Below are positions 10,032 to 18,105 of a stretch of DNA of 64,000 nt, in pieces. A program made the translations under genes and the position numbers. Source of the DNA: Ignavibacteria bacterium (GTDB lineage Bacteria; Bacteroidota; Ignavibacteria; SZUA-365); NCBI GenBank assembly GCA_016720835.1, contig JADKJW010000005.1, forward strand, positions 186,001-250,000, written 5' to 3'. Below the pieces are notes generated by a model that saw only the letters and a list, made by a program, of their open reading frames with translations, searched no databases and was not told where the DNA came from. The number at the start of each line of letters is the position of its first letter. Position 1 is the first letter of the stretch.

Positions 10032-11588
10032 ATGACACGAGTATTTGCTCTCTCGCTCATGCTGCTCCTCCCGTTGCTGCAGTCGGCGGCGCAGAACTTC
10101 AGCAACTTCCCGATCGTCGTGCGACCGCTCGAGCGGGTGGTGAATTCCGCCGCCGACGATTACGCGCCGGTGCTTTCCGCCGACCGGCAGGCCATGTATT
10201 TCACGTCGTACCGCAGCGACGGCTCGAAGGGGGAAGCCGATCTGTATGTCGCAACGCGCAAGGGGGACGCATGGATGAGCAGTGCCAACGCGGGAGACAG
10301 CTTCAATTCCAAAGCCAACGATGGCGCTCTCGCGATCGCCGCCGACGGCGTCACCGTGTATTTCGCATCCGACGGGCGCGGGGGCCTCGGCGACACGGAC
10401 ATCCTGACCGGGAAACTGGTGGACGGTCGCATCACCGATGTCCGGAATCTCGGCGACATGGTGAATTCGAAGTACTGGGACTCGCAACCCACCGTCTGCA
10501 ACGACGGGAAGACGATTTTTTTCGCGTCCAACAGACCGGGCGGCAGGGGAGGCATCGATATCTGGATGAGTACCTCCGATAATTGGGGCGTCTTCGCTCC
10601 CGCCGTTCCGCTGAGCGCGGTGGTGAACACCGCGGAGGACGAGGTCTCACCATTCGTCACGCCCGATGGCGGGACGCTGTTCTTCTCGAGCAACGGCCAC
10701 GCGGGGTACGGCAAGTACGATGTGTGGATGTGCACGCTCGACGCGGGCGCATGGACGCAGCAGGTGAATCTCGGTCCCGTGATCAACTCCGATCAGGACG
10801 AGATGTTCTTCTATGCGCCGGTGAAGGACAAGGAGTTCTTTCTCGCGTCCTCGCGGCGCGGAGGCTTCGGCGGACTCGACATCTACGCGGGCAGCCCGAA
10901 CGTGTTCGGCGCGGGCATGTTCCGCCTGACCGTGAGCGTGCTGGATTCCGTGAGCGGCAAGCCGCTGCCGAGTCTCGTCAACATCATCGATGCCACCACG
11001 GGCAACGTGCTGACCTCCTTCGTGACCAATACGCAGGCGGACGAGTATTCGCAGCTGCTTCCCGCGAATCGTCCGTACCGGGTCGAGGCGGTGATCCGCG
11101 ATTATCCGCCGCGTTCCGTCGCGGTGAACGACGCGCCGCCGAACAGGGAAGAGCGCGCGAAACTGCTCTTCGGTCCGATCACCGTGGCGGAGTTCGATCT
11201 CGGAAAATACAACATTCCGTTCTTCGTGACGGGGTATTACCGCCCGAACACCCGCACAAGTCTCGAGGAAGTCATCGTCCTGCAGGAGGGCGCGCTCAGC
11301 GGCGCCACGTACATCGAGAACATCAAGCGAGATTCGAAAAAATACCAGCAGTACAAGACCTACGCGGAGACGGTGGAGGGCATCTTCCAGACCGTGTACA
11401 CCGCTGGTGTGGACGAGATCTTCCCGCGTTTCAAGACGCAGGGATTGCCGAACGAGATTCTCGAGATCCGCGTCACAGGGTATGCCGATCCCCAGCCGAT
11501 TCTTGGCAAGTATCTCGAAGCCGAAACGGTGCCCTTCGTCGACAGCAAGGGTCGCGCACGTGGTGAAAAGCGGCGACGTGCTCGATAA
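10032..11588 (+). CDS. PD40 (WD40-like) repeat protein, frameshifted before the end of its OmpA-like domain
   Basis: 518 aa as read, with SD AGGAGGAGA and signal peptide ending QSAAQ. Five PD40 blades are visible (for example KTIFFASNRPGGRGGIDIW), then a carboxypeptidase-regulatory-like region and the start of an OmpA-like domain (RVTGYADPQPI). Near 11550 the frame is lost and the product ends in the basic string RGEKRRRAR, while the expected OmpA C terminus continues in the +1 frame to 11853. Removing one G from the GGG at about 11549-11551 restores a 606-aa protein. The intact form would bind peptidoglycan from the outer membrane. Confidence 0.8.
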   Translation: MTRVFALSLMLLLPLLQSAAQNFSNFPIVVRPLERVVNSAADDYAPVLSADRQAMYFTSYRSDGSKGEADLYVATRKGDAWMSSANAGDSFNSKANDGALAIAADGVTVYFASDGRGGLGDTDILTGKLVDGRITDVRNLGDMVNSKYWDSQPTVCNDGKTIFFASNRPGGRGGIDIWMSTSDNWGVFAPAVPLSAVVNTAEDEVSPFVTPDGGTLFFSSNGHAGYGKYDVWMCTLDAGAWTQQVNLGPVINSDQDEMFFYAPVKDKEFFLASSRRGGFGGLDIYAGSPNVFGAGMFRLTVSVLDSVSGKPLPSLVNIIDATTGNVLTSFVTNTQADEYSQLLPANRPYRVEAVIRDYPPRSVAVNDAPPNREERAKLLFGPITVAEFDLGKYNIPFFVTGYYRPNTRTSLEEVIVLQEGALSGATYIENIKRDSKKYQQYKTYAETVEGIFQTVYTAGVDEIFPRFKTQGLPNEILEIRVTGYADPQPILGKYLEAETVPFVDSKGRARGEKRRRAR

Positions 11589-11853
11589 CCTCAAACTCTC
11601 CGGCCTCCGCGCGTGGTATTCGGGCAAGCATATGGATCAGCTTTTCAGCGCGGCCTCGCAGAAAGGCAAGAGCGATTACGCGGAGTTGAAGGCCGCCGGC
11701 AAGATCCGTTACGTGTACGTCGGCGGCGATGTCTCCAACGACGCTTCCGATTACGCCGTGCAGCGGCGCATCCGCATCACCATGTCGCGCGTCAGCGATG
11801 CGCAGCGGAAGGGCCCGGACACGGATTTCGATCTGAACAAGAATTTCAAGTGA
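11545..11853 (+). pseudogene. Out-of-frame C-terminal piece of the PD40/OmpA-like protein
   Basis: This stretch, in the frame one base along from the 10032 gene, encodes VAHVVKSGDVLDNLKLSG, RAWYSGKHMDQLF and VQRRIRITMSR, the kind of end expected for an OmpA-like peptidoglycan-binding domain. It has no start codon or ribosome binding site of its own at the junction. It is best read as the missing tail of the upstream gene, separated by a one-base insertion that may be real or a sequencing error. Confidence 0.7.
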
Positions 11854-11862
11854 CGATCCGAG

Positions 11863-11889
11863 GGAGCGGGGAGCTCGCGTCCCCGCTCC
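11863..11889 (+). terminator. GC-rich hairpin after the PD40 gene
   Basis: A perfect 10-bp stem, GGAGCGGGGA with TCCCCGCTCC, and a short loop lie 10 bases after the stop codon. No T-run follows, so it is only a possible terminator or mRNA end-stabiliser. Confidence 0.4.
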
Positions 11890-11895
11890 GCCCGG

Positions 11896-11926
11896 TTGGC
11901 AATGTGCGCGGTCGTTTCTACTTTGG
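11896..11926 (+). promoter_or_regulatory. Bacteroidota-type promoter for the SDR gene
   Basis: TTG at 11896-11898, a 20-base spacer, then TACTTTGG at 11919, 31 bases before the ATG. The spacing is identical to that seen before tRNA-Met, efp and the YmdB-type gene. Confidence 0.55.
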
Positions 11927-11957
11927 TCATACCATGTAGAACAACCGCGCACATCCG

Positions 11958-12776
11958 ATGCACAACTCCTGGACTCTCAACGGAAAATCTGCGCTCGTGA
12001 CGGGCGCCACCCGCGGCATCGGCCTCGCCATCGCAGGGGAACTCAGTGCGCTCGGCGCCGATGTCTGTATCGCCGCGCGGCACGAGGACGCGGTGCGCAA
12101 TACGGTAGACGCCCTCAATGCCTCGGGCGGTCGCGCTGCCGGACTCGCCTGCGATCTGAGCACGCAGGCGGGACGCATCGCGCTCGCCGATTTCCTGCGC
12201 GCACGCGGCGCCACGCTCGACATCCTTGTGAACAACGTCGGCACGAACATCCGCAAGAAGACGCTCGAGTACAACGCCGAGGAAATCGCCTTTCTGCATA
12301 ACACGAATCTCGCGTCGGTCTTCGAACTCTGCCGCCTGCTGCATCCGCTGCTCGCGGCCGCGGGTTCCTCGTCCATCGTCAACATGGGTTCCACCGCCGC
12401 GCTGTCCGCGCTGCGCACCGGAGCTCCCTACGCGATGAGCAAGGCCGCGCTGCACCACCTCACGCGTTACCTCGCGGTGGAATGGGCACGGGACGGAATC
12501 CGTGTCAATGCCGTCGCCCCCTGGTACATCCGCACGCCGCTCGTGGAAAAACTCCTCGCCGACGAGGCCTACATGCGCGACATTCTCGCCCGCACCCCCG
12601 CCGGCCGCGTCGGCGACCCACACGAAGTTTCCGGCGTCGTCGCCTTCCTGTGCATGCCCGCTTCCTCCTACGTCACCGGCCAGATCATCGCCATCGACGG
12701 CGGCTTCAGCGTCTACGGCTTTTTAGGGAGGAACATTGGAGGGCGGACATTCCTGTCCGCCGTCATTCAGCCGTGA
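11958..12776 (+). CDS. Short-chain dehydrogenase/reductase (classical SDR, tropinone-reductase-like)
   Basis: 272 aa. The Rossmann nucleotide motif is TGATRGIG near residue 16, NNVG is the NAG-type motif, and the catalytic set is S (NMGS), Y and K (YAMSK); the family C-terminal signature IAIDGGF is present. It should catalyse NAD(P)H-dependent oxidoreduction of an unknown alcohol/ketone; the closest style is tropinone reductase or 3-oxoacyl-ACP reductase. Its natural end would be close to GGFSVYGF: the last ~17 residues (GGRTFLSAV) are read from a hairpin repeat at 12742-12761 that also brings in the stop region. Confidence 0.88.
   Translation: MHNSWTLNGKSALVTGATRGIGLAIAGELSALGADVCIAARHEDAVRNTVDALNASGGRAAGLACDLSTQAGRIALADFLRARGATLDILVNNVGTNIRKKTLEYNAEEIAFLHNTNLASVFELCRLLHPLLAAAGSSSIVNMGSTAALSALRTGAPYAMSKAALHHLTRYLAVEWARDGIRVNAVAPWYIRTPLVEKLLADEAYMRDILARTPAGRVGDPHEVSGVVAFLCMPASSYVTGQIIAIDGGFSVYGFLGRNIGGRTFLSAVIQP
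12742..12761 (+). repeat. REP-like hairpin, family A, copy 1 (within SDR 3' end)
   Basis: GGCGGACATTCCTGTCCGCC preceded directly by the GGAG foot. Two 8-base arms (GGCGGACA/TGTCCGCC) flank a TTCC loop. This copy is translated as the tail of the SDR protein. Confidence 0.85.
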
Positions 12777-12912
12777 ACATCGATCAAATAACATGATCGC
12801 GTATCGCTGTCCTCCGACTCGGAATGTTGCACAGCATGCCATGAATCGAACGGGCACTTCTGTACTCCTGCAGTCTCAACAATCTTGATGAGCACAAACC
12901 AATTCACTCTTG

Positions 12913-13695
12913 ATGGACAATTCTCAAAAATCGCAAAATGGCGGGTTGGAAAACCCGCCCTCCGAATCGCCAAATGGCGGGTTGGAAAACCCGCCCTCCG
13001 AATCGCCAAATGGCGGGTTGGAAAACCCGCCCTCCCAACCATTGAAGATCGGGTTGGAAAACCCGCCATCCCAACCGTTTCTCGATCGCACTGCGCCGAT
13101 CGATATTCACATGCACCGGCGTCTTCCTCATTGGCAGCAGGGGAGCGTGTATTGCATGGTCACGTGGCGATTGGCAGACTCCATGCCTGCGACGGTGTTG
13201 ACACAATCGAAGAGCGAACGTGAAGCATGGATTCGGACGCATCCGAAACCTTGGGACACAAAAACCGCCGAGGAGTTCCATCGGCATTTCTCCGAACGCA
13301 ACGATCATTGGCTTGACAAAGGACACGGGTCCTGTCTTCTGCGAAACAAGGAGATTGCGACGGTTGTGGCGGACGCCATACTGCATTTCGACGGTCAACG
13401 CTACGAGATCGACTCCTTCGTCGTCATGCCGAATCACGTGCACGTGCTCTTCCGGCTGCTCCCAACGCATCGACTCGAGGATGTCGTGAAATCCTGGAAG
13501 GGGTACTCAGCACGTGAGATCAACAGACGCACCCGGCAAGGTGGCCCGCTCTGGCAGGAGGATTATTGGGACAGATTGATCCGCGACGAAGAACATTTCC
13601 GGAGATGTCGCGAGTATATTCTTGAGAATCCCGCAAAGGCGAAACTGAACGACGGGGAGGTTGTGCTTTTCTCGAAGAAGAACAAGACCGAATGA
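12913..13695 (+). CDS. REP-associated tyrosine transposase (RAYT, Y1/HUH family)
   Basis: 260 aa from ATG 12913. The catalytic core is clear: HUH motif HVHVL inside VVMPNHVHVLF, and the nucleophile Tyr in REYILENPAKAKL, with LPHWQQG and VTWRLADSMP near the start of the conserved domain. Such single-strand transposases cut and move REP hairpins in trans. The first ~50 residues are in-frame translations of four 36-base hairpin repeats (NGGLENPPSESP repeated), so the original start may have been displaced; an internal ATG at 13111 gives 195 aa, close to normal family size. Hairpin repeats lie on both sides. No strong ribosome binding site precedes either start. Confidence 0.88.
   Translation: MDNSQKSQNGGLENPPSESPNGGLENPPSESPNGGLENPPSQPLKIGLENPPSQPFLDRTAPIDIHMHRRLPHWQQGSVYCMVTWRLADSMPATVLTQSKSEREAWIRTHPKPWDTKTAEEFHRHFSERNDHWLDKGHGSCLLRNKEIATVVADAILHFDGQRYEIDSFVVMPNHVHVLFRLLPTHRLEDVVKSWKGYSAREINRRTRQGGPLWQEDYWDRLIRDEEHFRRCREYILENPAKAKLNDGEVVLFSKKNKTE
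12940..13067 (-). repeat. Tandem array of REP-like hairpins, family B (four copies, 36-bp period)
   Basis: Cores GGCGGGTTGGAAAACCCGCC at 12940, 12976 and 13012, plus a degenerate copy ending at 13067. Each has 8-base arms, a GGAA loop and a CTCC tail (ATCC in the last). The 36-base period is twelve codons and keeps the transposase frame open. On the minus strand the foot reads GGAG 5' of the hairpin. Confidence 0.9.
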
Positions 13696-13711
13696 CAATG
13701 ATTTCTGGGAG

Positions 13712-13992
13712 GGCGGACATTCCTGTCCGCCGTCTTGAACTTCTTTATTGATTCGAAGAAGGCGGACAGGAATGTCCGACCTCCCGCATTGCGAATGCGT
13801 TTTTCAACACGACAATATTCGTGTGCATTTCAAATTCGAAGATGGCGGACAGGAATGTCCGCCCTCCCCCATTGCGAATGCGATTTTCAACACGGCAATA
13901 TTCGTGTGCATTTCAAATTCGAAGAAGGCGGACAGGAATGTCCGCCCTCCCGGGGAATGATCGAAGAAAGAAGGCGGACAGGAATGTCCGCC
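13712..13992. repeat. REP-like hairpins, family A, copies 2-6, including a REPIN-like inverted pair and 83-bp tandem units
   Basis: Cores at 13712-13731 (GGAG foot on plus), 13761-13780 (one mismatch), 13844-13863, 13927-13946 and 13973-13992 (GGAG foot on minus). Copies 2 and 3 are inverted, 29 bases apart, feet outward. Copies 3, 4 and 5 are exactly 83 bases apart because the flanking sequence (CATTGCGAATGCG ... CATTTCAAATTCGAAG) is duplicated too. The array fills the gap between the convergent RAYT and BNR genes; no gene is seen in it. Confidence 0.9.
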
Positions 13993-14002
13993 CTCCATTT
14001 GC

Positions 14003-16120
14003 TTACCGAAGGACTAGTATTCGCATGGCGCCGCGCAATGCGCCGGAGTCGACGCGGAGCATGTATGTGCCGTTCGGAATGCCGCGAACGGGGACGGAGG
14101 AAAACACAGGACCTTCGGCGGAAGCGGAAACCCGCTCGTACACCTGGCGCCCGAGCACATCGGTCAATGTGATGCGCATGGACGCGTGCCCGCGCATGCC
14201 GTCGATTCTGACCGATACCGCACCATCGCGGGACATGGATATCGGATTCGGATATCCGGTGATCGAGAGCGACGCGGCTGCGGCAACCGCGGGCTCGATG
14301 CCGGTGGGAATACGGAGAGTCCGGTAGATGCCGTTGCCGTCGGTCCCGGCAAATATCGTGGCGTCGTCGTAGGAGAGGAAGGAGAGGATCGAGGTATTGT
14401 CGAGGCCGCCGTTGGCGCGGATCCAGGTGGAGTTGGTCACGTCGAGGTAGTATACGCCGCGCACTTCCTGCCCCGCGATGGGCACGCCGTTCGAGGCGAT
14501 CGCGACGGCATTGACGGTGCCCCCCATGAGATTGTAGCTGATGCGCGTCCACGATTCGCCCTGATCCATCGAGCGCTGGAATTCGCCGTAACTTCCGATG
14601 AAGAGACCGAAATCCTTGTGGTAGGCGATCGAGGGGACGAGGAGACGGATCAGTCCCTTCGAGATGGACTTCCACGTGTTACCGTTGTCTGTTGACCTGT
14701 ACGCTCCGGCGTTGACCGTCCCCGCGAAGAGCACGCCGGTTTCCGAGATAGTGAAGGAAATGATGTCGGATCCCCCAAGGTTCGGCGCGATCATGCTCCA
14801 ATTCTGCCCGTAATCCGTGGAACGATAGAGAGTGCCGCCGAACATCGACGCGAAGATGGACCGGTTACCGCTGATCGCGAGGAATCGTACATCGCGCTGC
14901 GTCATGCCCACGGTATCCACCGTCCAGGTATCGCCGTCGTCCGTCGAGTGCTGCACGCCGCGCGGCGTACCTGCATACAGATAGTCGTTGTTCATCACCG
15001 CCACGCTGCGCGTGTCCATGTGTTTCCCGCCGGACGCCGGCGACCACGTCGCGCCCAGATCCTTCGAGCGCATGATGTCGTTGAAGCTCGGATTGACCGC
15101 GAAGATCGTGCCCTTCGAATTCCTCGCCATCGAAGACACCGCCATGTTCATGAAACCGCTGCTGGAACGCACCCAGGTGCCACCCGCGTCGGTGGACCGG
15201 TACATGCCGTCCCAGGTCACGCCGAGCAGCATGTCGGTCGCTGTCGGCGCGAGAATGGCGGCAATGGCGTCCACATGCGGCGTGAGGAAGAGCTGCGTCC
15301 AGGCTGTGCCGCCATCCGTGCTCGCGTACACGCGGCCGGACAAGGTGCCTGCGGTAACGTTCAGCGGCGACGTGGAAACGACGACCGAGCAATCGAGCTT
15401 GTCCATGCCGTCGGTTTTCGCTTCCCAGGTCGTTCCGCCGTCGGTCGATTTGTAGATGCCGGTGCCGACCGTCGCGATGTAGATCGTCGACGAATCCGCG
15501 ACGCTGATGCTCCTGACGGAAACGCTCTCGAGATCAGGCCATGCTGAATTCCAGCTCGCGCCGCCGTCGGTGCTCTTGAAGAGGCCGCGGTTCTGATGCG
15601 CGGAGAAGAGCACTCCCGCGGGAGTGATGGCAAGGGCATTGACGGAGACGTTCGGCAGCCCGCTCATGCAGTCGGCCCAGTTCACGCCGTTGTCCATGGA
15701 TTTGATGATGCCGCCCCAGCTCCCGACGAAAATTGTTCCCTGCGCGTCGATCGCGATGCCGTTGGCGCTCTGGATGGATGGCGCTTTCGTCACGTTCCAC
15801 GTCGCGCCGTTGTCGGGCGAAACCATCACGCTGTCGTCGAGTCCGGCCAGCAGTTCCCCGTTGCTGCGCGCATGCAGGACGCGCACGGAGCGGCCCGCGA
15901 GCGCGAACAGCGCCCAGTTCGCGCCGCCGTCGGTCGAGCGGAACAGTCCGCCGCGATCGCTGCCGGCCAGGATGTCGCCGTTCGGCAGCGCAGCGAGACA
16001 CAGGAGATTCCCGAGGAAAGGTCCCGCGGTTTGCTGCCAGAATTGCTGGCTCCGGGCGGGCGTGATCGAAAGGACCGCAATCACTGCGGTGAGGGCGGGG
16101 AAGAGGAAACAACGGCGCAT
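14003..16120 (-). CDS. T9SS-secreted BNR/YCF48-type beta-propeller protein
   Basis: 705 aa with signal peptide MRRCFLFPAL ... TPARSQ. About a dozen repeats of the form STDGGxxW / SxDNGxTW (BNR or photosystem-II-stability-factor-like blades) indicate one or two propellers. The C-terminal ~90 residues form a sorting domain (ITGYPNPISM ... GIPNGTYMLRV ... MRILVLR). Exo-sialidase-like activity cannot be claimed, since catalytic Arg/Tyr sets are not recognisable. It is probably a surface binding protein. SD GGAG lies 8 bases before ATG 16120, with its own promoter upstream. Confidence 0.88.
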   Translation of the reverse strand: MRRCFLFPALTAVIAVLSITPARSQQFWQQTAGPFLGNLLCLAALPNGDILAGSDRGGLFRSTDGGANWALFALAGRSVRVLHARSNGELLAGLDDSVMVSPDNGATWNVTKAPSIQSANGIAIDAQGTIFVGSWGGIIKSMDNGVNWADCMSGLPNVSVNALAITPAGVLFSAHQNRGLFKSTDGGASWNSAWPDLESVSVRSISVADSSTIYIATVGTGIYKSTDGGTTWEAKTDGMDKLDCSVVVSTSPLNVTAGTLSGRVYASTDGGTAWTQLFLTPHVDAIAAILAPTATDMLLGVTWDGMYRSTDAGGTWVRSSSGFMNMAVSSMARNSKGTIFAVNPSFNDIMRSKDLGATWSPASGGKHMDTRSVAVMNNDYLYAGTPRGVQHSTDDGDTWTVDTVGMTQRDVRFLAISGNRSIFASMFGGTLYRSTDYGQNWSMIAPNLGGSDIISFTISETGVLFAGTVNAGAYRSTDNGNTWKSISKGLIRLLVPSIAYHKDFGLFIGSYGEFQRSMDQGESWTRISYNLMGGTVNAVAIASNGVPIAGQEVRGVYYLDVTNSTWIRANGGLDNTSILSFLSYDDATIFAGTDGNGIYRTLRIPTGIEPAVAAAASLSITGYPNPISMSRDGAVSVRIDGMRGHASMRITLTDVLGRQVYERVSASAEGPVFSSVPVRGIPNGTYMLRVDSGALRGAMRILVLR

Positions 16121-16151
16121 GGGATTTCTCCAATTCTGGACGTGGAAAGCT

Positions 16152-16182
16152 CAAATGTAACGATCCGCGCGCTTCCGCCAAA
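16152..16182 (-). promoter_or_regulatory. Bacteroidota-type promoter for the BNR protein gene
   Basis: On the minus strand TTTG (16182-16179), a 19-base spacer and TACATTTG (16159-16152), 32 bases before the start codon. Both boxes match the consensus exactly. Confidence 0.7.
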
Positions 16183-16201
16183 TGCCCGGCCTCGCGGAGC
16201 G

Positions 16202-16231
16202 TTGCACGCGCGGCGAAGATTCGTAGATTTA
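16202..16231 (+). promoter_or_regulatory. Bacteroidota-type promoter for the PpiC/SurA-like gene
   Basis: TTG at 16202, 19-base spacer, TAGATTTA at 16224, 14 bases before ATG 16246. The leader would be very short. It is divergent from the BNR gene promoter in the same 125-base spacer. Confidence 0.5.
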
Positions 16232-16245
16232 CGCACGGAGCACCC

Positions 16246-18105
16246 ATGACACCACGCCAGACAGCCGTTTTCCTTTTCAGCGGAATCCTCTTCTCGCTGT
16301 GCGTAATCGCGCCTGTCGCGCGCGCGCAGCAGGGTCGCGAGGTCGTCGCCACGGTGGACAACGTCGCGATCAACGCGGAGGAATTCTCGGCGCGCCTCTC
16401 GCTCACGGTGTTTCCCTTCAAGGATGCGAAGCGGCTGCGCGAGGCCGTGAAATTGGAGTTCCTGTATTCCCTGATCGGAGAAATACTCCTCGCCGCCGAG
16501 GCGCGCCGACGCGGACTCGAAGGCGAGGACGCCTTCCGCAGAAGCACGCGCCTCGCCGAGGAGATGCTCGTGCGCGACAAACTGTACCGCGACAGCGTCC
16601 GTTCGGCCGTGCGCGTCAGCGACGCCGATGTCCGCGCGCGCTTTCTCGAGCGGCAGAGGGAAGTGGAGTACCAGTTCCTTTTCTCCGAATCAGAGGACGC
16701 CATACGCGGTTTCGCGGATCTCGTCGCGCAGGGCGTCCCCTTCGATACCCTGCTCGCGGCGCAGCAGCAGAGTGATGCGGCGGGCAGACTCGGCGAGGCG
16801 CCTCGTGGCGCGCGCGACGATGTGGAGCCCGCGCTTCGCACAGCCATGGCGAGGCTCAGGGACGGACAGATTTCGAAGCCGGTCCGCACCCCTCGCGGCT
16901 GGTACCTGCTCAGGAAGATGGCAAGGCAGACCGCCATCGATGCGGAGGACGCCCTCCTCAAGAGCGTGAAGGGCATCGAGAGCGAACTGCGCCGGGAACG
17001 GGAGACGGCCGCCGCGAAGATCTTCGTCAAGCGCCTCTGGAAGGGTCGCAGCGCGACGCTGACCGATCTGCCCTACAAGCTGCTCGGACAACGGCTCTGG
17101 GAAAACGTGCGTAGAAAGGCGCGGCTCGACAGTTCCGACGTCATCGCCCCCGATGCGGAATTGTACGACACGCTTCGCGCGCAGCAGGCTTCCCGGCTCG
17201 ACGATACGTTCGCGAGCATCGGTTCCGATCGCGTCACGCTCGGAGAAACGATCGACCGTCTGCAGAAGGCGGTGTTCCGCTTCCCGAAAAGGGACGTGAA
17301 GCGCTTTCCGTCGCTGTACCGCGCGGCGGTGTACGATCTGCTCGACCAGTGGATCATCACGCGGGAAGGCTACCGCCTCGGGCTCGAGAATTCCCCGGCG
17401 GTGCGGAACGACCTCGCGATGTGGGCGGAGAACGGCCTCTCGCAGGCGCTCCCCGATCAGATATGGGAGCAGTTCATCTCTAGCGATGACAGCCTCTGGG
17501 CCGCGTACGTCCGAGCGCCGTCGCTCTTCGGCGGACCGGCGGAAGTGAAAATTCTCGAAGTGCTGCTCGCCGATACCGCCGCTGCAATCGCGATCGAGGC
17601 GGAATCACGCGCCGGTGCATCTCTTCGCACGCTCGCCAAGCAGTTTTCCGTGAGGCCCGGCGCGGCGCAGCGCAATGGCGAGCTGGGCTTCTTCCCTGTG
17701 ACGCAATACGGTGCTGTCGGGAGACGCGCATTCTCGATGGAGAAAGGGGACCTGTCCGGCATCGTGCGCGTGCCCGAAGGCGCAAGCGTCTTTGAGCTCC
17801 TCGACAAGCGCGTTCCCGAGGCGGACGGCGTTCGCAACCTCGACGAACTCCGCGGCAGCTTCGAAGCGCGCAGTCGCAAGCAACTGACACAGATGAAAAC
17901 CGACGAGACGGTCCGGAAACTCGCCGCCCGCGCCCGCATACAGATCAACGAGCAGGCCTTGCGCGCCATTGATGTGGAGCCGCTGCAGATGTTCACCGTG
18001 CGTTTCCTCGGCTTCGGCGGTCGCATCCCCGCCGCGCCGGGCGTGCTGCCGGTGTACGAGGCGGTGATGCAGGGGATGGCGGAGAAGGGGATGCAGGCGC
18101 CGTGA
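16246..18105 (+). CDS. SurA/PpiC-like periplasmic peptidyl-prolyl isomerase
   Basis: 619 aa with signal peptide ending VARAQ. A SurA_N-like helical region (EEFSARL ... LEFLYSLIGEILL) is followed by a parvulin-like segment near 170-230 (PFDTL ... DGQISKPVRTPRGWYLLR) and a second near 440-520 (LGFFPVTQYGAVGRRAF ... GDLSGIVRVPEG). Such proteins chaperone outer-membrane proteins through the periplasm, which fits the many barrels in the window. The middle is divergent, so isomerase activity is inferred for the second domain only. Confidence 0.85.
   Translation: MTPRQTAVFLFSGILFSLCVIAPVARAQQGREVVATVDNVAINAEEFSARLSLTVFPFKDAKRLREAVKLEFLYSLIGEILLAAEARRRGLEGEDAFRRSTRLAEEMLVRDKLYRDSVRSAVRVSDADVRARFLERQREVEYQFLFSESEDAIRGFADLVAQGVPFDTLLAAQQQSDAAGRLGEAPRGARDDVEPALRTAMARLRDGQISKPVRTPRGWYLLRKMARQTAIDAEDALLKSVKGIESELRRERETAAAKIFVKRLWKGRSATLTDLPYKLLGQRLWENVRRKARLDSSDVIAPDAELYDTLRAQQASRLDDTFASIGSDRVTLGETIDRLQKAVFRFPKRDVKRFPSLYRAAVYDLLDQWIITREGYRLGLENSPAVRNDLAMWAENGLSQALPDQIWEQFISSDDSLWAAYVRAPSLFGGPAEVKILEVLLADTAAAIAIEAESRAGASLRTLAKQFSVRPGAAQRNGELGFFPVTQYGAVGRRAFSMEKGDLSGIVRVPEGASVFELLDKRVPEADGVRNLDELRGSFEARSRKQLTQMKTDETVRKLAARARIQINEQALRAIDVEPLQMFTVRFLGFGGRIPAAPGVLPVYEAVMQGMAEKGMQAP

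Noticed and set aside
12885..13069. Possible CRISPR array at the 36-bp repeats
   Set aside because: Four copies repeat with the whole 36-base unit identical, so there are no variable spacers, and no cas genes are near. The units are hairpins belonging to the REP-like family.
13735..14327. Small proteins rich in GGQECPPS or ADRNVRPP
   Set aside because: These are translations of the family A hairpin repeats in different frames, not genes.
16246..18105. Ordinary SurA with two full parvulin domains
   Set aside because: Only the second domain keeps the clear parvulin sequence; the first is degenerate. I therefore call it SurA/PpiC-like without a gene symbol.
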